DNA of 64,000 nt from an uncultured Pseudoflavonifractor sp. (lineage in GTDB: Bacteria; Bacillota; Clostridia; Oscillospirales; Oscillospiraceae), in assembly GCA_947651395.1 (NCBI GenBank), contig CANSYW010000004.1, forward strand, positions 1-64,000. Direction: 5' to 3'. Positions within the stretch are counted from its first letter, which is position 1; each line of letters starts with the position of its first letter. The translations under genes and the position numbers were made by a program. Shown in pieces: positions 9,880-20,923 of the stretch. A model generated the notes under the pieces. That model was not told the DNA's origin. It saw nothing but the letters and a program-made list of their open reading frames with translations, and did not search any database.

Positions 9880-10191
9880 ATGGCTCAGAAAGAAATGATC
9901 CGTATTCGTCTCAAGGCCTACGATCACCAGCTCATCGACCAGAGCGCCGAGAAGATCGTGGAGACCGCCAAGCGCACCGGCGCCACCGTCTCCGGGCCCA
10001 TTCCCCTGCCCACCAAGAAGGAAGTGGTCACCATCCTGCGGGCCGTCCACAAGTACAAGGACAGCCGTGAGCAGTTTGAGCGCCGCACCCACAAGCGGCT
10101 CATCGACGTCATCAAGCCCTCCCCCAAGACCGTGGAGGCCCTGATGAGCCTGGAGCTGCCCGCCGGTGTGGATATTGAGATCAAGCTCTGA
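9880..10191 (+). CDS. rpsJ: 30S ribosomal protein S10
   Basis: [39 protein letters not shown]. Confidence 0.98.
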   Translation: MAQKEMIRIRLKAYDHQLIDQSAEKIVETAKRTGATVSGPIPLPTKKEVVTILRAVHKYKDSREQFERRTHKRLIDVIKPSPKTVEALMSLELPAGVDIEIKL

Positions 10192-10197
10192 GAAGGG

Positions 10198-10345
10198 CGG
10201 AGAACAGGTCGGCGAGGGAGCTTGGACTGAAGCGAGGGCGAGCGCAGGGCCGCATGGCGGCCCGGAGACCAGCCCGAGTCGGAGGGAAAGCGACCGAGCG
10301 TCCTGACCTGTTCGCAGCCTGACAGCCCCGGCGTGGGGCAAGCTA
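10198..10345 (+). other. Structured intergenic insert between rpsJ and rplC
   Basis: GAACAGGTC (10202) pairs with GACCTGTTC (10305); internal perfect hairpin GGGCCGC-atg-GCGGCCC (10247-10263). Confidence 0.55.
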
Positions 10346-10460
10346 AATTTGTGTACCGCGGTCTGCCGCCTATCGAGGCAGACGGGTCATGTTGACAGAG
10401 CAATATCCCGATGTGGATAACTCTCTCAACCAATAACCTTAATCAAGGAGGAAAAGACAC

Positions 10461-11186
10461 ATGGAAAAGGCCATTATCGGCAAGAAGGTCGGCATGACGC
10501 AGATCTTCGACGAGGTCGGGCACGTGATCCCGGTCACCGTCATCGCCGCCGGCCCCTGCACCGTCGTGCAGAAGAAGACCGACGAGACCGACGGCTACAC
10601 CGCCGTCCAGCTGGGCTTCGAGGATGTGCCTGAGCGCAAGCTGACCAAGCCTGAGCTGGGCCACCTGAAGAAGGCGGGTGAGGGTGTACTGAAAAGACAC
10701 CTCAAGGAGTTCAAACTCCAGAACAGCGACAGCCTCAATGTGGGCGACGTTCTGGATTGCACCGTGTTTGCCGAGGGCGACCGGGTGGACGTGACCGGCG
10801 TGAGCAAGGGCCACGGCTTCCAGGGTGTTGTCAAGCGCCACGGCGCCGCCGTTAAGCGCAACACCCACGGCGGCGGCCCTGTCCACCGTCATCAGGGCTC
10901 TCTGGGCTCGGGCACCGATCCCAGCCGCATCTTCAAGGGCCGTGACGGCGCCGGTCACATGGGCGCTGAGCAGGTCACCGTACTGAACCTGGACGTGATC
11001 AAGGTGGACGCCGAGCTGGGCATCATCGCCGTGCGGGGCGCCATTCCCGGCGCCAAGGGCGGTCTGGTTTACGTCCGCAACAGCGTGATCAACGTCAAGG
11101 AGAAGGGCGCCGGCGCCGCGGAGAGCAAGAACCCGCAGAAGGCTTCCGGCCGCAATCCCCAGAAGGCTTCGGCCCGCAACGCTTAA
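10461..11186 (+). CDS. rplC: 50S ribosomal protein L3
   Basis: [42 protein letters not shown]. Confidence 0.98.
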   Translation: MEKAIIGKKVGMTQIFDEVGHVIPVTVIAAGPCTVVQKKTDETDGYTAVQLGFEDVPERKLTKPELGHLKKAGEGVLKRHLKEFKLQNSDSLNVGDVLDCTVFAEGDRVDVTGVSKGHGFQGVVKRHGAAVKRNTHGGGPVHRHQGSLGSGTDPSRIFKGRDGAGHMGAEQVTVLNLDVIKVDAELGIIAVRGAIPGAKGGLVYVRNSVINVKEKGAGAAESKNPQKASGRNPQKASARNA

Positions 11187-11205
11187 GGAAAGGAGAGAGT
11201 AAGAC

Positions 11206-11820
11206 ATGCCTAAGGCTAACGTTTTTAATATGGCCGGTAAGCAGGTCGGCGAGATCGACCTGAGCGAGGCCATTTTCGGCATCGAGCCCAACGTGAGCGT
11301 GATGCACGACGTGGTGAAGAACCACCTGGCCAACTGCCGGCAGGGCACCCAGAGCGCCCTGACCCGTGCGGAGGTCTCCGGCGGCGGCAGAAAGCCCTGG
11401 CGCCAGAAGGGCACCGGTCGGGCCCGTCAGGGCTCCATCCGGGCTCCCCAGTGGACCCACGGCGGTATCGTGTTCGCTCCCAAGCCCCGCAGCTATCGGT
11501 ACACCCTCAACAAGAAGGTGCGCCGCCTGGCTCTGAAGTCCGCCCTCTCCGCCAAGGCCGCTGAGGGTAAGGTGCTGGTGGTGGACGATCTCGGCATGGA
11601 CGAGATCAAGACCAAGACCTTCCAGGGCTTCCTGAACACTTTGGGCTCCAAGAAGGCCCTGGTGGTCACCGCCTGCCCCAACGTGGTGAAGTCCGCCCGG
11701 AACATCCCTGGGATCGTGACCAGCCCCGCTACGCTCATCAACGTCTACGACATTCTCAACGCCAATGAGTTCATCGTGGACAAGGCCGCTCTGGCCCAGA
11801 TCGAGGAGGTGTTCGCGTAA
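11206..11820 (+). CDS. rplD: 50S ribosomal protein L4
   Basis: [39 protein letters not shown]. Confidence 0.98.
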   Translation: MPKANVFNMAGKQVGEIDLSEAIFGIEPNVSVMHDVVKNHLANCRQGTQSALTRAEVSGGGRKPWRQKGTGRARQGSIRAPQWTHGGIVFAPKPRSYRYTLNKKVRRLALKSALSAKAAEGKVLVVDDLGMDEIKTKTFQGFLNTLGSKKALVVTACPNVVKSARNIPGIVTSPATLINVYDILNANEFIVDKAALAQIEEVFA

Positions 11821-12122
11821 TGTCTGCCATGACTGCTTACGACATTATCAAGCGGCCCATCATCACCGAGCGCTCCATGGCCGGTACCGAGATGAAGCGG
11901 TACACCTTTGAGGTGGCCAAGGACGCCAACAAGATCCAGATCGCCAAGGCGGTGGAGGAGATCTTCGGTGTGAAGGTCGCCAAGGTCAACACCCTGAACA
12001 TGCAGGGCAAGGAGAAGCGCCAGGGCCGCTGGCCCGCCGGCCGCCGCGCTTCCTGGAAGAAGGCCATGGTCACTCTGACGCCCGATTCCAAGTCCATCGA
12101 GCTGTTCGAGAACATGGTGTAA
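11820..12122 (+). CDS. rplW: 50S ribosomal protein L23
   Basis: [14 protein letters not shown]...[26 protein letters not shown]. Confidence 0.97.
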   Translation: MSAMTAYDIIKRPIITERSMAGTEMKRYTFEVAKDANKIQIAKAVEEIFGVKVAKVNTLNMQGKEKRQGRWPAGRRASWKKAMVTLTPDSKSIELFENMV

Positions 12123-12137
12123 GGGAGGAGATAGAAG

Positions 12138-12971
12138 ATGGCTATTAAGACTTATAAGCCCACGACCCCCTCCCGGCGCCACATGACCGTGTCCGCCTTT
12201 GAGGGGATCGACAAGAAGGCCAAGCCCGAGCGCAGCCTTCTGGAGAACCTGAAGAAGAACGCCGGCCGCAACAGCTACGGTCGCATCACCGTCCGTCATC
12301 GCGGCGGCGGCAACAAGAAGAAGTACCGCGTGGTGGACTTCAAGCGGGACAAGAACGGCACTGCCAAGGTCGTGAACCTGCAGTACGATCCCAACCGCTC
12401 CGCCAACATCGCCCTCATCGAGTACGAGGACGGCGAGCGTCGGTATATCCTGGCTCCTGTGGGCCTGAAGGCCGGCCACATCATCATGACCGGCCCCGGC
12501 GCCGACATTCTGCCCGGCAACGCCCTGCCCATCAGCGACATCCCTGTGGGTACTCTGATCCACAACATCGAGCTCTATCCCGGTAAGGGCGGCCAGCTGG
12601 TGCGCTCCGCCGGCGTGGCGGCTCAGCTGATGGCCAAGGAGAACGGCATGGCCCAGGTCCGTCTGCCCTCCGGCGAGATGCGTTATATCCGCCTGGACTG
12701 CATGGCCACCATCGGCCAGGTGGGCAACACCGATCACGAGAACATCCAGATCGGTAAGGCCGGCCGGAAGCGCCACATGGGCTGGCGGCCCACGGTGCGC
12801 GGCTCCGTCATGAACCCCAACGACCACCCCCACGGCGGCGGCGAGGGCAAGAGCCCGGTTGGCCGTCCCGGCCCGGTCACTCCCTGGGGCAAGCCCGCCA
12901 TGGGTTACAAGACCCGCTCCAAGAAGAGCCGCACTGAGCAGTTCATCGTCAAGCACCGCAACAGCAAGTAA
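12138..12971 (+). CDS. rplB: 50S ribosomal protein L2
   Basis: [13 protein letters not shown]...[37 protein letters not shown]. Confidence 0.98.
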   Translation: MAIKTYKPTTPSRRHMTVSAFEGIDKKAKPERSLLENLKKNAGRNSYGRITVRHRGGGNKKKYRVVDFKRDKNGTAKVVNLQYDPNRSANIALIEYEDGERRYILAPVGLKAGHIIMTGPGADILPGNALPISDIPVGTLIHNIELYPGKGGQLVRSAGVAAQLMAKENGMAQVRLPSGEMRYIRLDCMATIGQVGNTDHENIQIGKAGRKRHMGWRPTVRGSVMNPNDHPHGGGEGKSPVGRPGPVTPWGKPAMGYKTRSKKSRTEQFIVKHRNSK

Positions 12972-12985
12972 GGAGGCAGTAAAAT

Positions 12986-13258
12986 ATGTCCAGAAGCGTT
13001 AAGAAGGGCCCGTTTTGCGCTCCCGAGCTGCTCAAGCGGGTCGACGAGCTCAATGAGAAGAACGAGAAGAAGGTTCTGAAGACCTGGAGCCGTGCCTCCA
13101 CCATCTTCCCCTCCTTCGTGGGTCATACCTTTGCCGTCCATGACGGCCGCAAGCACGTGCCCGTTTACGTCACCGAGGACATGGTGGGTCACAAGCTGGG
13201 CGAATTCGCCCCCACCCGCACCTTCAAGGGTCACTCGGGCAGCAAGACCGGCAAGTAA
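12986..13258 (+). CDS. rpsS: 30S ribosomal protein S19
   Basis: SRSVKKGPF...[49 protein letters not shown]. Confidence 0.98.
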   Translation: MSRSVKKGPFCAPELLKRVDELNEKNEKKVLKTWSRASTIFPSFVGHTFAVHDGRKHVPVYVTEDMVGHKLGEFAPTRTFKGHSGSKTGK

Positions 13259-13270
13259 GGAGGAGAGAAA

Positions 13271-13612
13271 ATGGAAGCGAAAGCAACTTTGAGATACGCC
13301 CGTATCTCTCCCCGTAAGGTCGGCGTCGTGTGTGACCTCATCCGGGGCAAGAGCGTGGCCCAGGCCACCGCTATCCTCATGACCACTCCCAAGGCCGCCT
13401 CTGAGCTTCTCCTGAAGCTCCTCAAGAGCGCCGCGGCCAACGCGGAGAACAACCATCAGATGGATCCTGAGAAGCTGTACGTGTCCAGCACCTTTGCCAC
13501 CCCCGGCCCCATCATCAAGCGGATCCGTCCGCGGGCCCAGGGCCGGGCGTTCCGGATCAACAAGCGCACTTCTCATATCACCGTCGCGGTGGCAGAAAAG
13601 GAGGCCAAGTAA
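13271..13612 (+). CDS. rplV: 50S ribosomal protein L22
   Basis: [23 protein letters not shown]...[21 protein letters not shown]. Confidence 0.97.
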   Translation: MEAKATLRYARISPRKVGVVCDLIRGKSVAQATAILMTTPKAASELLLKLLKSAAANAENNHQMDPEKLYVSSTFATPGPIIKRIRPRAQGRAFRINKRTSHITVAVAEKEAK

Positions 13613-13613
13613 T

Positions 13614-14480
13614 ATGGGACAGAAAGTCAATCCCCACGGCCTTCGCGTGGGCATCATCAAGGATTGGGACTCCCGCTGGTACGCCAAGAACGAGCTGGTG
13701 GGCGACCTGCTGGTGGAGGATCACAAGATCCGTGAGTATCTGAAGAAGAGCCTCTACTCCGCCGGTATCCCCCGCATCGAGATCGAGCGGGACAGCGCCA
13801 AGGTGCGCATTTACCTCCACTGCGCCAAGCCCGGCGTGGTCATCGGCAAGGGCGGCACGGAGATCGAGCGCATCCGCCTCCAGGTGGAGAAGCTCATCGG
13901 CAAGCCGGTGGCCCTCAACATCGTTGAGGTCAAGAGCATGGACACCAACGCCCAGCTGGTGGCGGAGAACATCGCCCAGCAGCTGGAGCAGCGCATCGGT
14001 CACCGCCGGGCCATGAAGAACGCCATGGGCCGGGCTATGCGGGCCGGCGCTCTGGGTATCAAGGTCTCCTGCTCCGGCCGTCTGGGCGGTCGGGAGATCG
14101 CCGGTACCGAGCACTACCATGACGGCACCATTCCCCTGCAGACCCTCCGGGCCGACATCGACTACGGCTTTACCGAGGCTGCCACCACTTACGGCCGCAT
14201 CGGCGTGAAGGTGTGGATCTACAAGGGTGAGGTGCTCACCCAGACCCTGCGGACCACCCCCCGTACTCTGGATACCAAGAACTTTAAGGAGCGCCCCGAC
14301 CGGCCCCGCCGGGATCGCCGGGACGGTGACCGCCGTGGCGGCGGCTTCCGTCGGGATGGCGACCGCCGTCAGAGCGGCCCCACCTATAACCGGGTGCAGA
14401 GCCGTCCGGCCCCCAAGGCCGCCCCTGCTCCTGAGGCCGCTCCCACCGCCCCTGAGACCCAGGAAGGAGGCCAAGACTAA
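13614..14480 (+). CDS. rpsC: 30S ribosomal protein S3 with Arg/Gly-rich and Ala/Pro-rich C-terminal extension
   Basis: [26 protein letters not shown] domain; ATG at 13614 chosen over the upstream ORF extension. Confidence 0.97.
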   Translation: MGQKVNPHGLRVGIIKDWDSRWYAKNELVGDLLVEDHKIREYLKKSLYSAGIPRIEIERDSAKVRIYLHCAKPGVVIGKGGTEIERIRLQVEKLIGKPVALNIVEVKSMDTNAQLVAENIAQQLEQRIGHRRAMKNAMGRAMRAGALGIKVSCSGRLGGREIAGTEHYHDGTIPLQTLRADIDYGFTEAATTYGRIGVKVWIYKGEVLTQTLRTTPRTLDTKNFKERPDRPRRDRRDGDRRGGGFRRDGDRRQSGPTYNRVQSRPAPKAAPAPEAAPTAPETQEGGQD

Positions 14481-14482
14481 TC

Positions 14483-14923
14483 ATGCTGCTGCCTAAGAGA
14501 AGCAAATATCGCCGTGTCCACCGCGGCCGTATGACCGGCCGGGCCATGCGCGGCAACACCGTGACTTACGGTGAGTGGGGACTGCAGTCCACCGAGCCCG
14601 CCTGGATCACTTCCAACCAGATCGAGGCCGCCCGTGTGGCCATGACCCGTTACACCAAGCGTGGCGGTAAGGTCTGGATCAAGATCTTCCCCGACAAGCC
14701 CGTGACCAGCAAGGCTCTGGGTACCCGTATGGGTTCCGGTAAGGGCGCTCCCGACCACTGGGTGGCCGTGGTGAAGCCCGACAAGGTCATGTTTGAGATC
14801 GCCGGCGTTTCCGAGGAAGTCGCCCGTGAGGCCCTCCGTCTGGCCAGCCACAAGCTGCCTGTCAAGTGCAAGATCGTCAAGAGGGAGACCCCCGTTGAGA
14901 CCGAGAAGGGTGGTGAAGCGTAA
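14483..14923 (+). CDS. rplP: 50S ribosomal protein L16
   Basis: [39 protein letters not shown]. Confidence 0.97.
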   Translation: MLLPKRSKYRRVHRGRMTGRAMRGNTVTYGEWGLQSTEPAWITSNQIEAARVAMTRYTKRGGKVWIKIFPDKPVTSKALGTRMGSGKGAPDHWVAVVKPDKVMFEIAGVSEEVAREALRLASHKLPVKCKIVKRETPVETEKGGEA

Positions 14924-15120
14924 TGAAGGCCAATGAAGTTCGTAAGATGTCCGCCGCCGATCTGGAGGCGAAGCTGGGCGAGCTGAAGAAGGATCTGTTC
15001 AACCTCCGCCTTCAGCACGCCACCAACCAGCTGGACAACCCCGTGAAGATCGCTCAGGTCAAGCGGGATATTGCCCGGGTCAAGACCATCATCCGCGAGC
15101 AAGAGCTCGCCGGCCGATAA
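14923..15120 (+). CDS. rpmC: 50S ribosomal protein L29
   Basis: [37 protein letters not shown]. Confidence 0.96.
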   Translation: MKANEVRKMSAADLEAKLGELKKDLFNLRLQHATNQLDNPVKIAQVKRDIARVKTIIREQELAGR

Positions 15121-15133
15121 GGAGGAGTAGGAA

Positions 15134-15400
15134 ATGAGCGAAGAGAAGCGTACTTCTTCCCGCAAGACCAGAGTCGGCCTGGTGGTCTCTGATAAGATGG
15201 ACAAGACCGTAGTTGTGGCCATTGCCGACCGTGTGGCCCATCCCCTGTACAAGAAGATCGTCAAGAGAACCTACAAGCTCAAGGCTCACGACGAGCAGAA
15301 TGCCTGCGGCGTGGGCGACCGCGTGCGGGTCATGGAGACTCGGCCCCTCAGCAAGGACAAGCGCTGGCGCGTGGTCGAGATCCTCGAAAAGGCGAAATAA
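15134..15400 (+). CDS. rpsQ: 30S ribosomal protein S17
   Basis: [42 protein letters not shown]. Confidence 0.97.
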   Translation: MSEEKRTSSRKTRVGLVVSDKMDKTVVVAIADRVAHPLYKKIVKRTYKLKAHDEQNACGVGDRVRVMETRPLSKDKRWRVVEILEKAK

Positions 15401-15412
15401 GGAGGTGCTGGT

Positions 15413-15781
15413 ATGATTCAGCAGGAAAGCTATCTGAAGGTCGCCGACAATACCGGCGCCAAAGAGATCAAGACCATCCGTGTGCTGGGCGGTTCCAAGC
15501 GGAAGTTCGGCAACATCGGCGATGTGATCGTGGCTTCCGTCCGCAAGGCCCAGCCCGGCGGAACCGTGAAGAAGGGCGAGGTGGTCAAGGCCGTCATCGT
15601 CCGCACGACCAAGGGTATTCACCGTCCCGACGGCAGCTATGTTCGCTTCGATGAGAATGCCGCCGTCCTCATCAAGGACGACAAGAACCCCAAGGGCACC
15701 CGTATCTTTGGGCCGGTGGCCCGGGAGCTCCGGGACAAGGACTACATGAAGATCCTGTCCCTGGCCCCTGAAGTGCTGTAA
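15413..15781 (+). CDS. rplN: 50S ribosomal protein L14
   Basis: [43 protein letters not shown]. Confidence 0.98.
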   Translation: MIQQESYLKVADNTGAKEIKTIRVLGGSKRKFGNIGDVIVASVRKAQPGGTVKKGEVVKAVIVRTTKGIHRPDGSYVRFDENAAVLIKDDKNPKGTRIFGPVARELRDKDYMKILSLAPEVL

Positions 15782-15799
15782 GGGGGGTAGGAGAAGAAC

Positions 15800-16117
15800 A
15801 TGAACACTATGAGCATCAAGAAGGGCGACACTGTGGTCGTTCTCTCCGGCAAGGACAAGGGCAAGCAGGGCAAGGTCCTGGAGGCCATGCCCGAGAGCCG
15901 CAAGGTCATTGTGGAGAAGGTCAACGTGGCCACCCGCCACCAGAAGCCCCGCAAGCAGGGCGAGCAGGGCGGCATCGTGAAGAAGGAAGCCCCCATCTAC
16001 GCCTGCAAGGTCATGCGGGTGTGCCCCAAGTGCGATAAGCCCACCCGTCCCGCCAGCAAGGTGGGCAAGGATGGTAAGCGGGTCCGCGTCTGCAAGAAGT
16101 GCGGCGCTGAGATTTAA
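15800..16117 (+). CDS. rplX: 50S ribosomal protein L24
   Basis: [40 protein letters not shown]. Confidence 0.97.
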   Translation: MNTMSIKKGDTVVVLSGKDKGKQGKVLEAMPESRKVIVEKVNVATRHQKPRKQGEQGGIVKKEAPIYACKVMRVCPKCDKPTRPASKVGKDGKRVRVCKKCGAEI

Positions 16118-16134
16118 GAGAGGAGGAGAACCAA

Positions 16135-16695
16135 ATGTCTGAGAAGAAAGTGCCCAATCTGAAGGCAAAGTACCAGGCCGAGGTGGCTCCTGCTCTGATG
16201 CAGAAGTTCGGCTATAAGTCCGTCATGCAGATCCCCCGCCTGGACAAGATCGTGGTCAACTGCGGCTGCGGTGAGGCCCGGGACAACTCCAAGGTCCTGG
16301 AGGCTGTCGTGGGAGATCTCACCAAGATCACCGGTCAGAAGGCCATTATCACCAAGGCCAAGAAGTCGGTGGCCAACTTCAAGCTCCGTGAGGAGATGCC
16401 CATCGGCGCCAAGGTCACCCTCCGGGGCGACCGGATGTGGGAGTTTTTGGACCGCCTCTTTAACGTGGCCCTCCCCCGTGTGCGTGACTTCCGGGGCATC
16501 AACCCCAACTCCTTCGACGGCCGGGGCAACTATGCTCTGGGCATCAAGGAGCAGCTGATCTTCCCTGAGATCGAGTACGACAAGATCGACAAGATCCGGG
16601 GCATGGACGTTGTGTTCTGCACCACCGCCAACACCGACGAGGAGGCCCGGGAGCTGCTCAAGCTTGTCGGCGCTCCCTTCGCCGACAAGGCGTAA
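16135..16695 (+). CDS. rplE: 50S ribosomal protein L5
   Basis: [33 protein letters not shown]...[28 protein letters not shown]. Confidence 0.98.
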   Translation: MSEKKVPNLKAKYQAEVAPALMQKFGYKSVMQIPRLDKIVVNCGCGEARDNSKVLEAVVGDLTKITGQKAIITKAKKSVANFKLREEMPIGAKVTLRGDRMWEFLDRLFNVALPRVRDFRGINPNSFDGRGNYALGIKEQLIFPEIEYDKIDKIRGMDVVFCTTANTDEEARELLKLVGAPFADKA

Positions 16696-16707
16696 GGAGG
16701 GAATATC

Positions 16708-16893
16708 ATGGCGAAGAAATCGATGATCCTCAAGCAGCAGAGGGCTCCCAAGTTCTCCACCCGCAGCTACAACCGCTGCAAGCTCTGCGGGCGTCCCCAT
16801 GCCTATCTCCGGGACTACGGCGTGTGCCGTATCTGCTTCCGGGAGCTGGCGTACAAAGGTCAAATTCCTGGGGTCAAAAAATCCTCTTGGTAA
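16708..16893 (+). CDS. rpsN: 30S ribosomal protein S14, zinc-binding type Z
   Basis: 61 aa with [38 protein letters not shown]. Confidence 0.97.
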   Translation: MAKKSMILKQQRAPKFSTRSYNRCKLCGRPHAYLRDYGVCRICFRELAYKGQIPGVKKSSW

Positions 16894-16895
16894 AT

Positions 16896-17005
16896 TACCA
16901 AGGGGATTTCCCCGGTTTTTGAAATATCCCCGGCCGGTGGTAAAAGGTCGGAGCTGCCTAACTCCGATACCTTCCACTGAAACAGGCACAGCCTGTACTC
17001 TATAA
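16896..17005 (+). other. Structured intergenic segment between rpsN and rpsH
   Basis: Several short hairpins: GGGGATTTCCCC, GTCGGAG...CTCCGAT, CAGGCacaGCCTG. Confidence 0.4.
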
Positions 17006-17020
17006 GGAGGTAAGCAACTC

Positions 17021-17422
17021 ATGCACATCACAGATCCCATCGCGGATATGCTTACGCGCATCCGCAACGCGAACAACGCCAAGCACGACACTGTGGACGT
17101 TCCCGCGTCCAACATGAAGAAGTCCATCGCGCAGATCCTGCTGGATGAGGGCTATATCAAGAACTACCAGCTCATCGACGATGGCACCCAGGGTATTATC
17201 CGTATCACCCTGAAGTACAGCCAGCCCAACAAAGAGAAGGTCATCACCGGCCTGCGCCGGGTGAGCAAGCCCGGCCTTCGTATGTATGCCGGCGCCGACG
17301 AGCTGCCCCGGGTCATCAAGGGCCTGGGTATCGCCATCGTCTCCACCAGCAAGGGTGTTATGACCGACAAGGCCGCCCGCGCCGCCCATGTTGGCGGCGA
17401 AGTCCTGGCCTTCGTGTGGTAA
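17021..17422 (+). CDS. rpsH: 30S ribosomal protein S8
   Basis: [39 protein letters not shown]. Confidence 0.98.
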   Translation: MHITDPIADMLTRIRNANNAKHDTVDVPASNMKKSIAQILLDEGYIKNYQLIDDGTQGIIRITLKYSQPNKEKVITGLRRVSKPGLRMYAGADELPRVIKGLGIAIVSTSKGVMTDKAARAAHVGGEVLAFVW

Positions 17423-17437
17423 GGAGGGGAAGAGAGA

Positions 17438-17986
17438 ATGTCTAGAATTGGTAGAATGCCGATCTCTGTCCCCGCCGGTGTGGACGTGAAGATCGAGGCG
17501 GGCAACCTGGTCACCGTGAAGGGCCCCAAGGGTACCCTCACCGAGCAGCTGTGCCCGGCCATGACCATTAAGCAGGAGGGCACTGAGCTCACCGTGGCCC
17601 GGCCTGACGACGCCAAGGAGAACCGGAGCCTCCACGGGCTTACCCGGACCCTGCTCCACAACATGGTAGTGGGCGTCACCGACGGCTTCCAGAAGAAGCT
17701 GGAGGTCAACGGCGTGGGTTACCGTGTGGCCAAGGAGGGCACGAAGCTGGTGATGAACCTGGGCTTCTCCCACCAGGTCATTATGGAGGAGAAGGACGGG
17801 ATCACCATCGAGGTGCCCGATCCCAACCACATCGTCATCCACGGCGCCGACAAGCAGAAGGTGGGTCAGTTCGCCGCCGAAGTGAGAGAGAAAAGACCTC
17901 CCGAGCCTTATAAGGGCAAGGGAATCAAATATGCTGACGAGGTCATCCGCCGCAAGGAAGGCAAGACCGGCGTCAAGAAGAAGTAA
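17438..17986 (+). CDS. rplF: 50S ribosomal protein L6
   Basis: [34 protein letters not shown]...[29 protein letters not shown]. Confidence 0.98.
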   Translation: MSRIGRMPISVPAGVDVKIEAGNLVTVKGPKGTLTEQLCPAMTIKQEGTELTVARPDDAKENRSLHGLTRTLLHNMVVGVTDGFQKKLEVNGVGYRVAKEGTKLVMNLGFSHQVIMEEKDGITIEVPDPNHIVIHGADKQKVGQFAAEVREKRPPEPYKGKGIKYADEVIRRKEGKTGVKKK

Positions 17987-18000
17987 GGAGGTGTGCCTAA

Positions 18001-18360
18001 ATGATTAAAAGACCTGATACCAACGCTCAGCGGCTCAAGCGCCACAAGAGAGTGCGGGGCAAGATCTCCGGCACGCCCGAGAGACCCCGTTTGAACGTGT
18101 TCCGCAGCGGGACCAACATCTATGCCCAGATCATCGACGATGTCGCCGGCAAGACTCTGGTCTCCGCTTCCTCCCTGGACAAGGCCTTCGAGGGCGTCGG
18201 CTCCAACTGCGAGGCCGCCAAGAAGGTTGGCCAGATGGTGGCCGAGCGTGCCAAGGCCGCCGGCATCACCACCGTGGTGTTCGACCGGGGCGGCTACGTC
18301 TATCACGGACGTGTGGCGGCTCTGGCCGAGGGCGCCCGTGAGGGCGGCCTGGAATTTTAA
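18001..18360 (+). CDS. rplR: 50S ribosomal protein L18
   Basis: [41 protein letters not shown]. Confidence 0.97.
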   Translation: MIKRPDTNAQRLKRHKRVRGKISGTPERPRLNVFRSGTNIYAQIIDDVAGKTLVSASSLDKAFEGVGSNCEAAKKVGQMVAERAKAAGITTVVFDRGGYVYHGRVAALAEGAREGGLEF

Positions 18361-18378
18361 CGGGAGGAGGAAACGAAT

Positions 18379-18879
18379 ATGCCCAGATTTGAAAAAGAGC
18401 AGAGCGAGTACAGCGAGAAGCTCGTTTATCTGAACCGCGTATCCAAGACCGTCAAGGGCGGTCGTGTGGCCAAGTTCTCCGCCCTGATGGTGGTTGGCGA
18501 CGAGAAGGGCAACGTGGGCTTCGGCACCGGTAAGGCCGCCGAGGTTCCCGAGGCCATCCGCAAGGGCATCGAGGATGCCAAGAAGAACATGATCCACGTC
18601 AGCGTCTCCGGCACCACCATTCCCCACGAGGTCATCGGCATTTTCGGCGCCGGTAAGGTGATGCTCAAGCCCGCCCCCGCCGGTACCGGCATCATTGCCG
18701 GCGGCCCGGTGCGTGCGGTGATGGAGGCTGTGGGCATCCGGGATATCCGGGCCAAGTGCCTGCGCTCCAACAACCCCCAGAACGTGGTCTCCGCCACCTT
18801 TGAGGGCCTGAAGGCCCTGCGGACCCCCGAGCAGGTGGCCGCTGTCCGTGGTAAGACCGTCAGCGAGATCGTGGGTTAA
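18379..18879 (+). CDS. rpsE: 30S ribosomal protein S5
   Basis: [51 protein letters not shown]. Confidence 0.98.
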   Translation: MPRFEKEQSEYSEKLVYLNRVSKTVKGGRVAKFSALMVVGDEKGNVGFGTGKAAEVPEAIRKGIEDAKKNMIHVSVSGTTIPHEVIGIFGAGKVMLKPAPAGTGIIAGGPVRAVMEAVGIRDIRAKCLRSNNPQNVVSATFEGLKALRTPEQVAAVRGKTVSEIVG

Positions 18880-18892
18880 GGAGGACAGCGAA

Positions 18893-19075
18893 ATGGCTAA
18901 TTTGACTATCAAGCTGACCAAGAGCCTCAATGGCCGCATTGCCAAGCATAAGGCCACCGCCGAGGCTCTGGGCCTGCGCAAGATCGGCGACACCACCGTC
19001 CAGCCGGACAACGCCGCCACCCGCGGCAAGATCGCCAGCATCGGTTACCTGCTCCAGGTCACCGAGGGCAAGTAA
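18893..19075 (+). CDS. rpmD: 50S ribosomal protein L30
   Basis: ANLTIKLTKSLNGRIAKHKATAEALGLRKIGDTTVQPDNAATRGKI; ATG at 18893 with RBS. Confidence 0.95.
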   Translation: MANLTIKLTKSLNGRIAKHKATAEALGLRKIGDTTVQPDNAATRGKIASIGYLLQVTEGK

Positions 19076-19087
19076 GGAGGAGCGAGC

Positions 19088-19528
19088 ATGAATCTGCATG
19101 ATCTTTCCCCCGTAGCCGGTTCCAACCCCAAGGCCTGGCGCAAGGGCCGGGGCGCGGGCACCGGAAACGGGAAGACCGCCGGCCGCGGTCACAAGGGCCA
19201 GAAGGCCCGCTCCGGCGGCGGCGTGCGCGTGGGATTTGAGGGCGGCCAGATGCCTCTGGCCCGCCGGGTGCCCAAGCGCGGTTTCAACAATATCTTCGCC
19301 AAGCGTCTGGAGGCCATTAACGTGGCTTCCCTGAACAAGTTTGAGGACGGCGCCACCGTCAATGTCTGCGACCTGCTGGAAAAGGGTATCCTTTCCAAGT
19401 GTGAGTTCGGCGTGAAGGTTTTGGGCAACGGCACTCTGACCAAGAAGCTGACCGTCCGCGCCAGCGCCTTCTCCGCCTCCGCCAAGGAAAAGATCGAGGC
19501 TGCGGGCGGAAAGGCTGAGGTGATCTGA
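19088..19528 (+). CDS. rplO: 50S ribosomal protein L15
   Basis: [57 protein letters not shown]. Confidence 0.97.
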   Translation: MNLHDLSPVAGSNPKAWRKGRGAGTGNGKTAGRGHKGQKARSGGGVRVGFEGGQMPLARRVPKRGFNNIFAKRLEAINVASLNKFEDGATVNVCDLLEKGILSKCEFGVKVLGNGTLTKKLTVRASAFSASAKEKIEAAGGKAEVI

Positions 19529-19529
19529 G

Positions 19530-20906
19530 TTGATCCAGACACTAAAGAACGCCTGGAAGGTGCCTGAGCTCAAGAGCAAGATCCTCTTTACCGTCTTCGC
19601 TCTGCTCATCTTCCGCCTGGGTTCCGCGGTCTATGTACCCTTTATCGATACCCAGGGACTGACCGACTATATCAACGGTATGTCGGGCACCATCTTTGGA
19701 CTGTTGGGTACCATGAACGGCACGGCCTTCTCCGTAGCCGCCGTATTTGCCCTGGGCGTACAGCCCTATATCAACAGCTCCATTATCATCGAGCTGCTCA
19801 CCGTGGCCATCCCCGCTCTGGAGCGGCTGGCCAAGGAGGGGGGCGAGGAGGGCCGGAAGAAGATCGCGGCCATCACCCGGTACACCACCGTGGCCATCGC
19901 CCTGCTTCAGGCCTTTGGCTACTACACCATCATCCGCACCAACCACTTCCTGGCGCTGGGCGGTATGAACGGCGTCTGGGCGGGCGTGGTCATCGTCACC
20001 TGCCTGGTGGCCGGCTCCGCCTTCGTCATGTGGCTGGGCGAGCAGATCACCGACAAGGGGATCGGCAACGGCATCTCCATGATCCTGTTTGCCGGTATCC
20101 TCTCCCGGATCCCCAGCATGATCAGCCAGCTCTATCAGGGTGTGTACAACTCCATGCACAGCGTCAGCCATGAGCAGATGGTGGCCGCCGGCTGGAGCGA
20201 GGCTCAGATGAACAACTATTTTGAGCTTCCCGTCTGGGGCATCATCCTCATCGTCCTGGGCATTCTGGCTCTCATCGCCTTCGTGGTCTTCATCCAGAAC
20301 GCGGAGCGCCGCATCCCCGTGCAGTACGCCAAGCGGGTGGTGGGCCGGAAGATGTACGGCGGCCAGTCCAGCCATATTCCCCTGAAGGTGAATATGTCCG
20401 GCGTGCTTCCCATCATCTTCGCCCAGTCCATCGCCTCCCTGCCCGCCACCATCTGTGCCTTCGCCGGCATCGAGGCGGCCAAGGAGCCCGGTGTGGGCAG
20501 CTTCTGGGAGCAGTTCCTGCGCATCTTTGACGCCAACGGCGGGGTGTACACCGTGGTGTACTTCCTGCTGATCCTGGCGTTCAGCTATTTCTATTCCACC
20601 ATGCAGTTTGACCCCACTGAGGTGGCCAACAACCTGAAGAAGAACGGCGGCTTTGTCCCCGGTTTCCGGCCCGGCAAGCCCACCGCCGACTTCATTCACA
20701 AGGTCCTCAGTAAGATCACGTTCTTCGGCGCCATGTTCCTGTCGGTCATTGCCATCCTGCCTATCGTCAGCGGCAATATCATCGGTGTGAGCGCTCTGGC
20801 TCTGGGCGGCACCTCCATCATCATTGTGGTGGGCGTTGCCCTGGAGACCAGCAAGGCCCTGGAGGCCCAGCTCATGATGCGTCACTACAAGGGTTTCCTT
20901 GAGTAA
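19530..20906 (+). CDS. secY: Preprotein translocase subunit SecY
   Basis: 10-TM pattern; GIGNGISMILFAGI; QFDPTEVANNLKKNGGFVPGFRPGKPT. Confidence 0.98.
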   Translation: MIQTLKNAWKVPELKSKILFTVFALLIFRLGSAVYVPFIDTQGLTDYINGMSGTIFGLLGTMNGTAFSVAAVFALGVQPYINSSIIIELLTVAIPALERLAKEGGEEGRKKIAAITRYTTVAIALLQAFGYYTIIRTNHFLALGGMNGVWAGVVIVTCLVAGSAFVMWLGEQITDKGIGNGISMILFAGILSRIPSMISQLYQGVYNSMHSVSHEQMVAAGWSEAQMNNYFELPVWGIILIVLGILALIAFVVFIQNAERRIPVQYAKRVVGRKMYGGQSSHIPLKVNMSGVLPIIFAQSIASLPATICAFAGIEAAKEPGVGSFWEQFLRIFDANGGVYTVVYFLLILAFSYFYSTMQFDPTEVANNLKKNGGFVPGFRPGKPTADFIHKVLSKITFFGAMFLSVIAILPIVSGNIIGVSALALGGTSIIIVVGVALETSKALEAQLMMRHYKGFLE

Positions 20907-20923
20907 GAAAAGAGTGTGAGCGG

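Noticed and set aside
13494-13613. N-terminal extension of rpsC given by the ORF track
   Set aside because: Overlaps rplV out of frame; [11 protein letters not shown] at 13614 is the standard S3 start.
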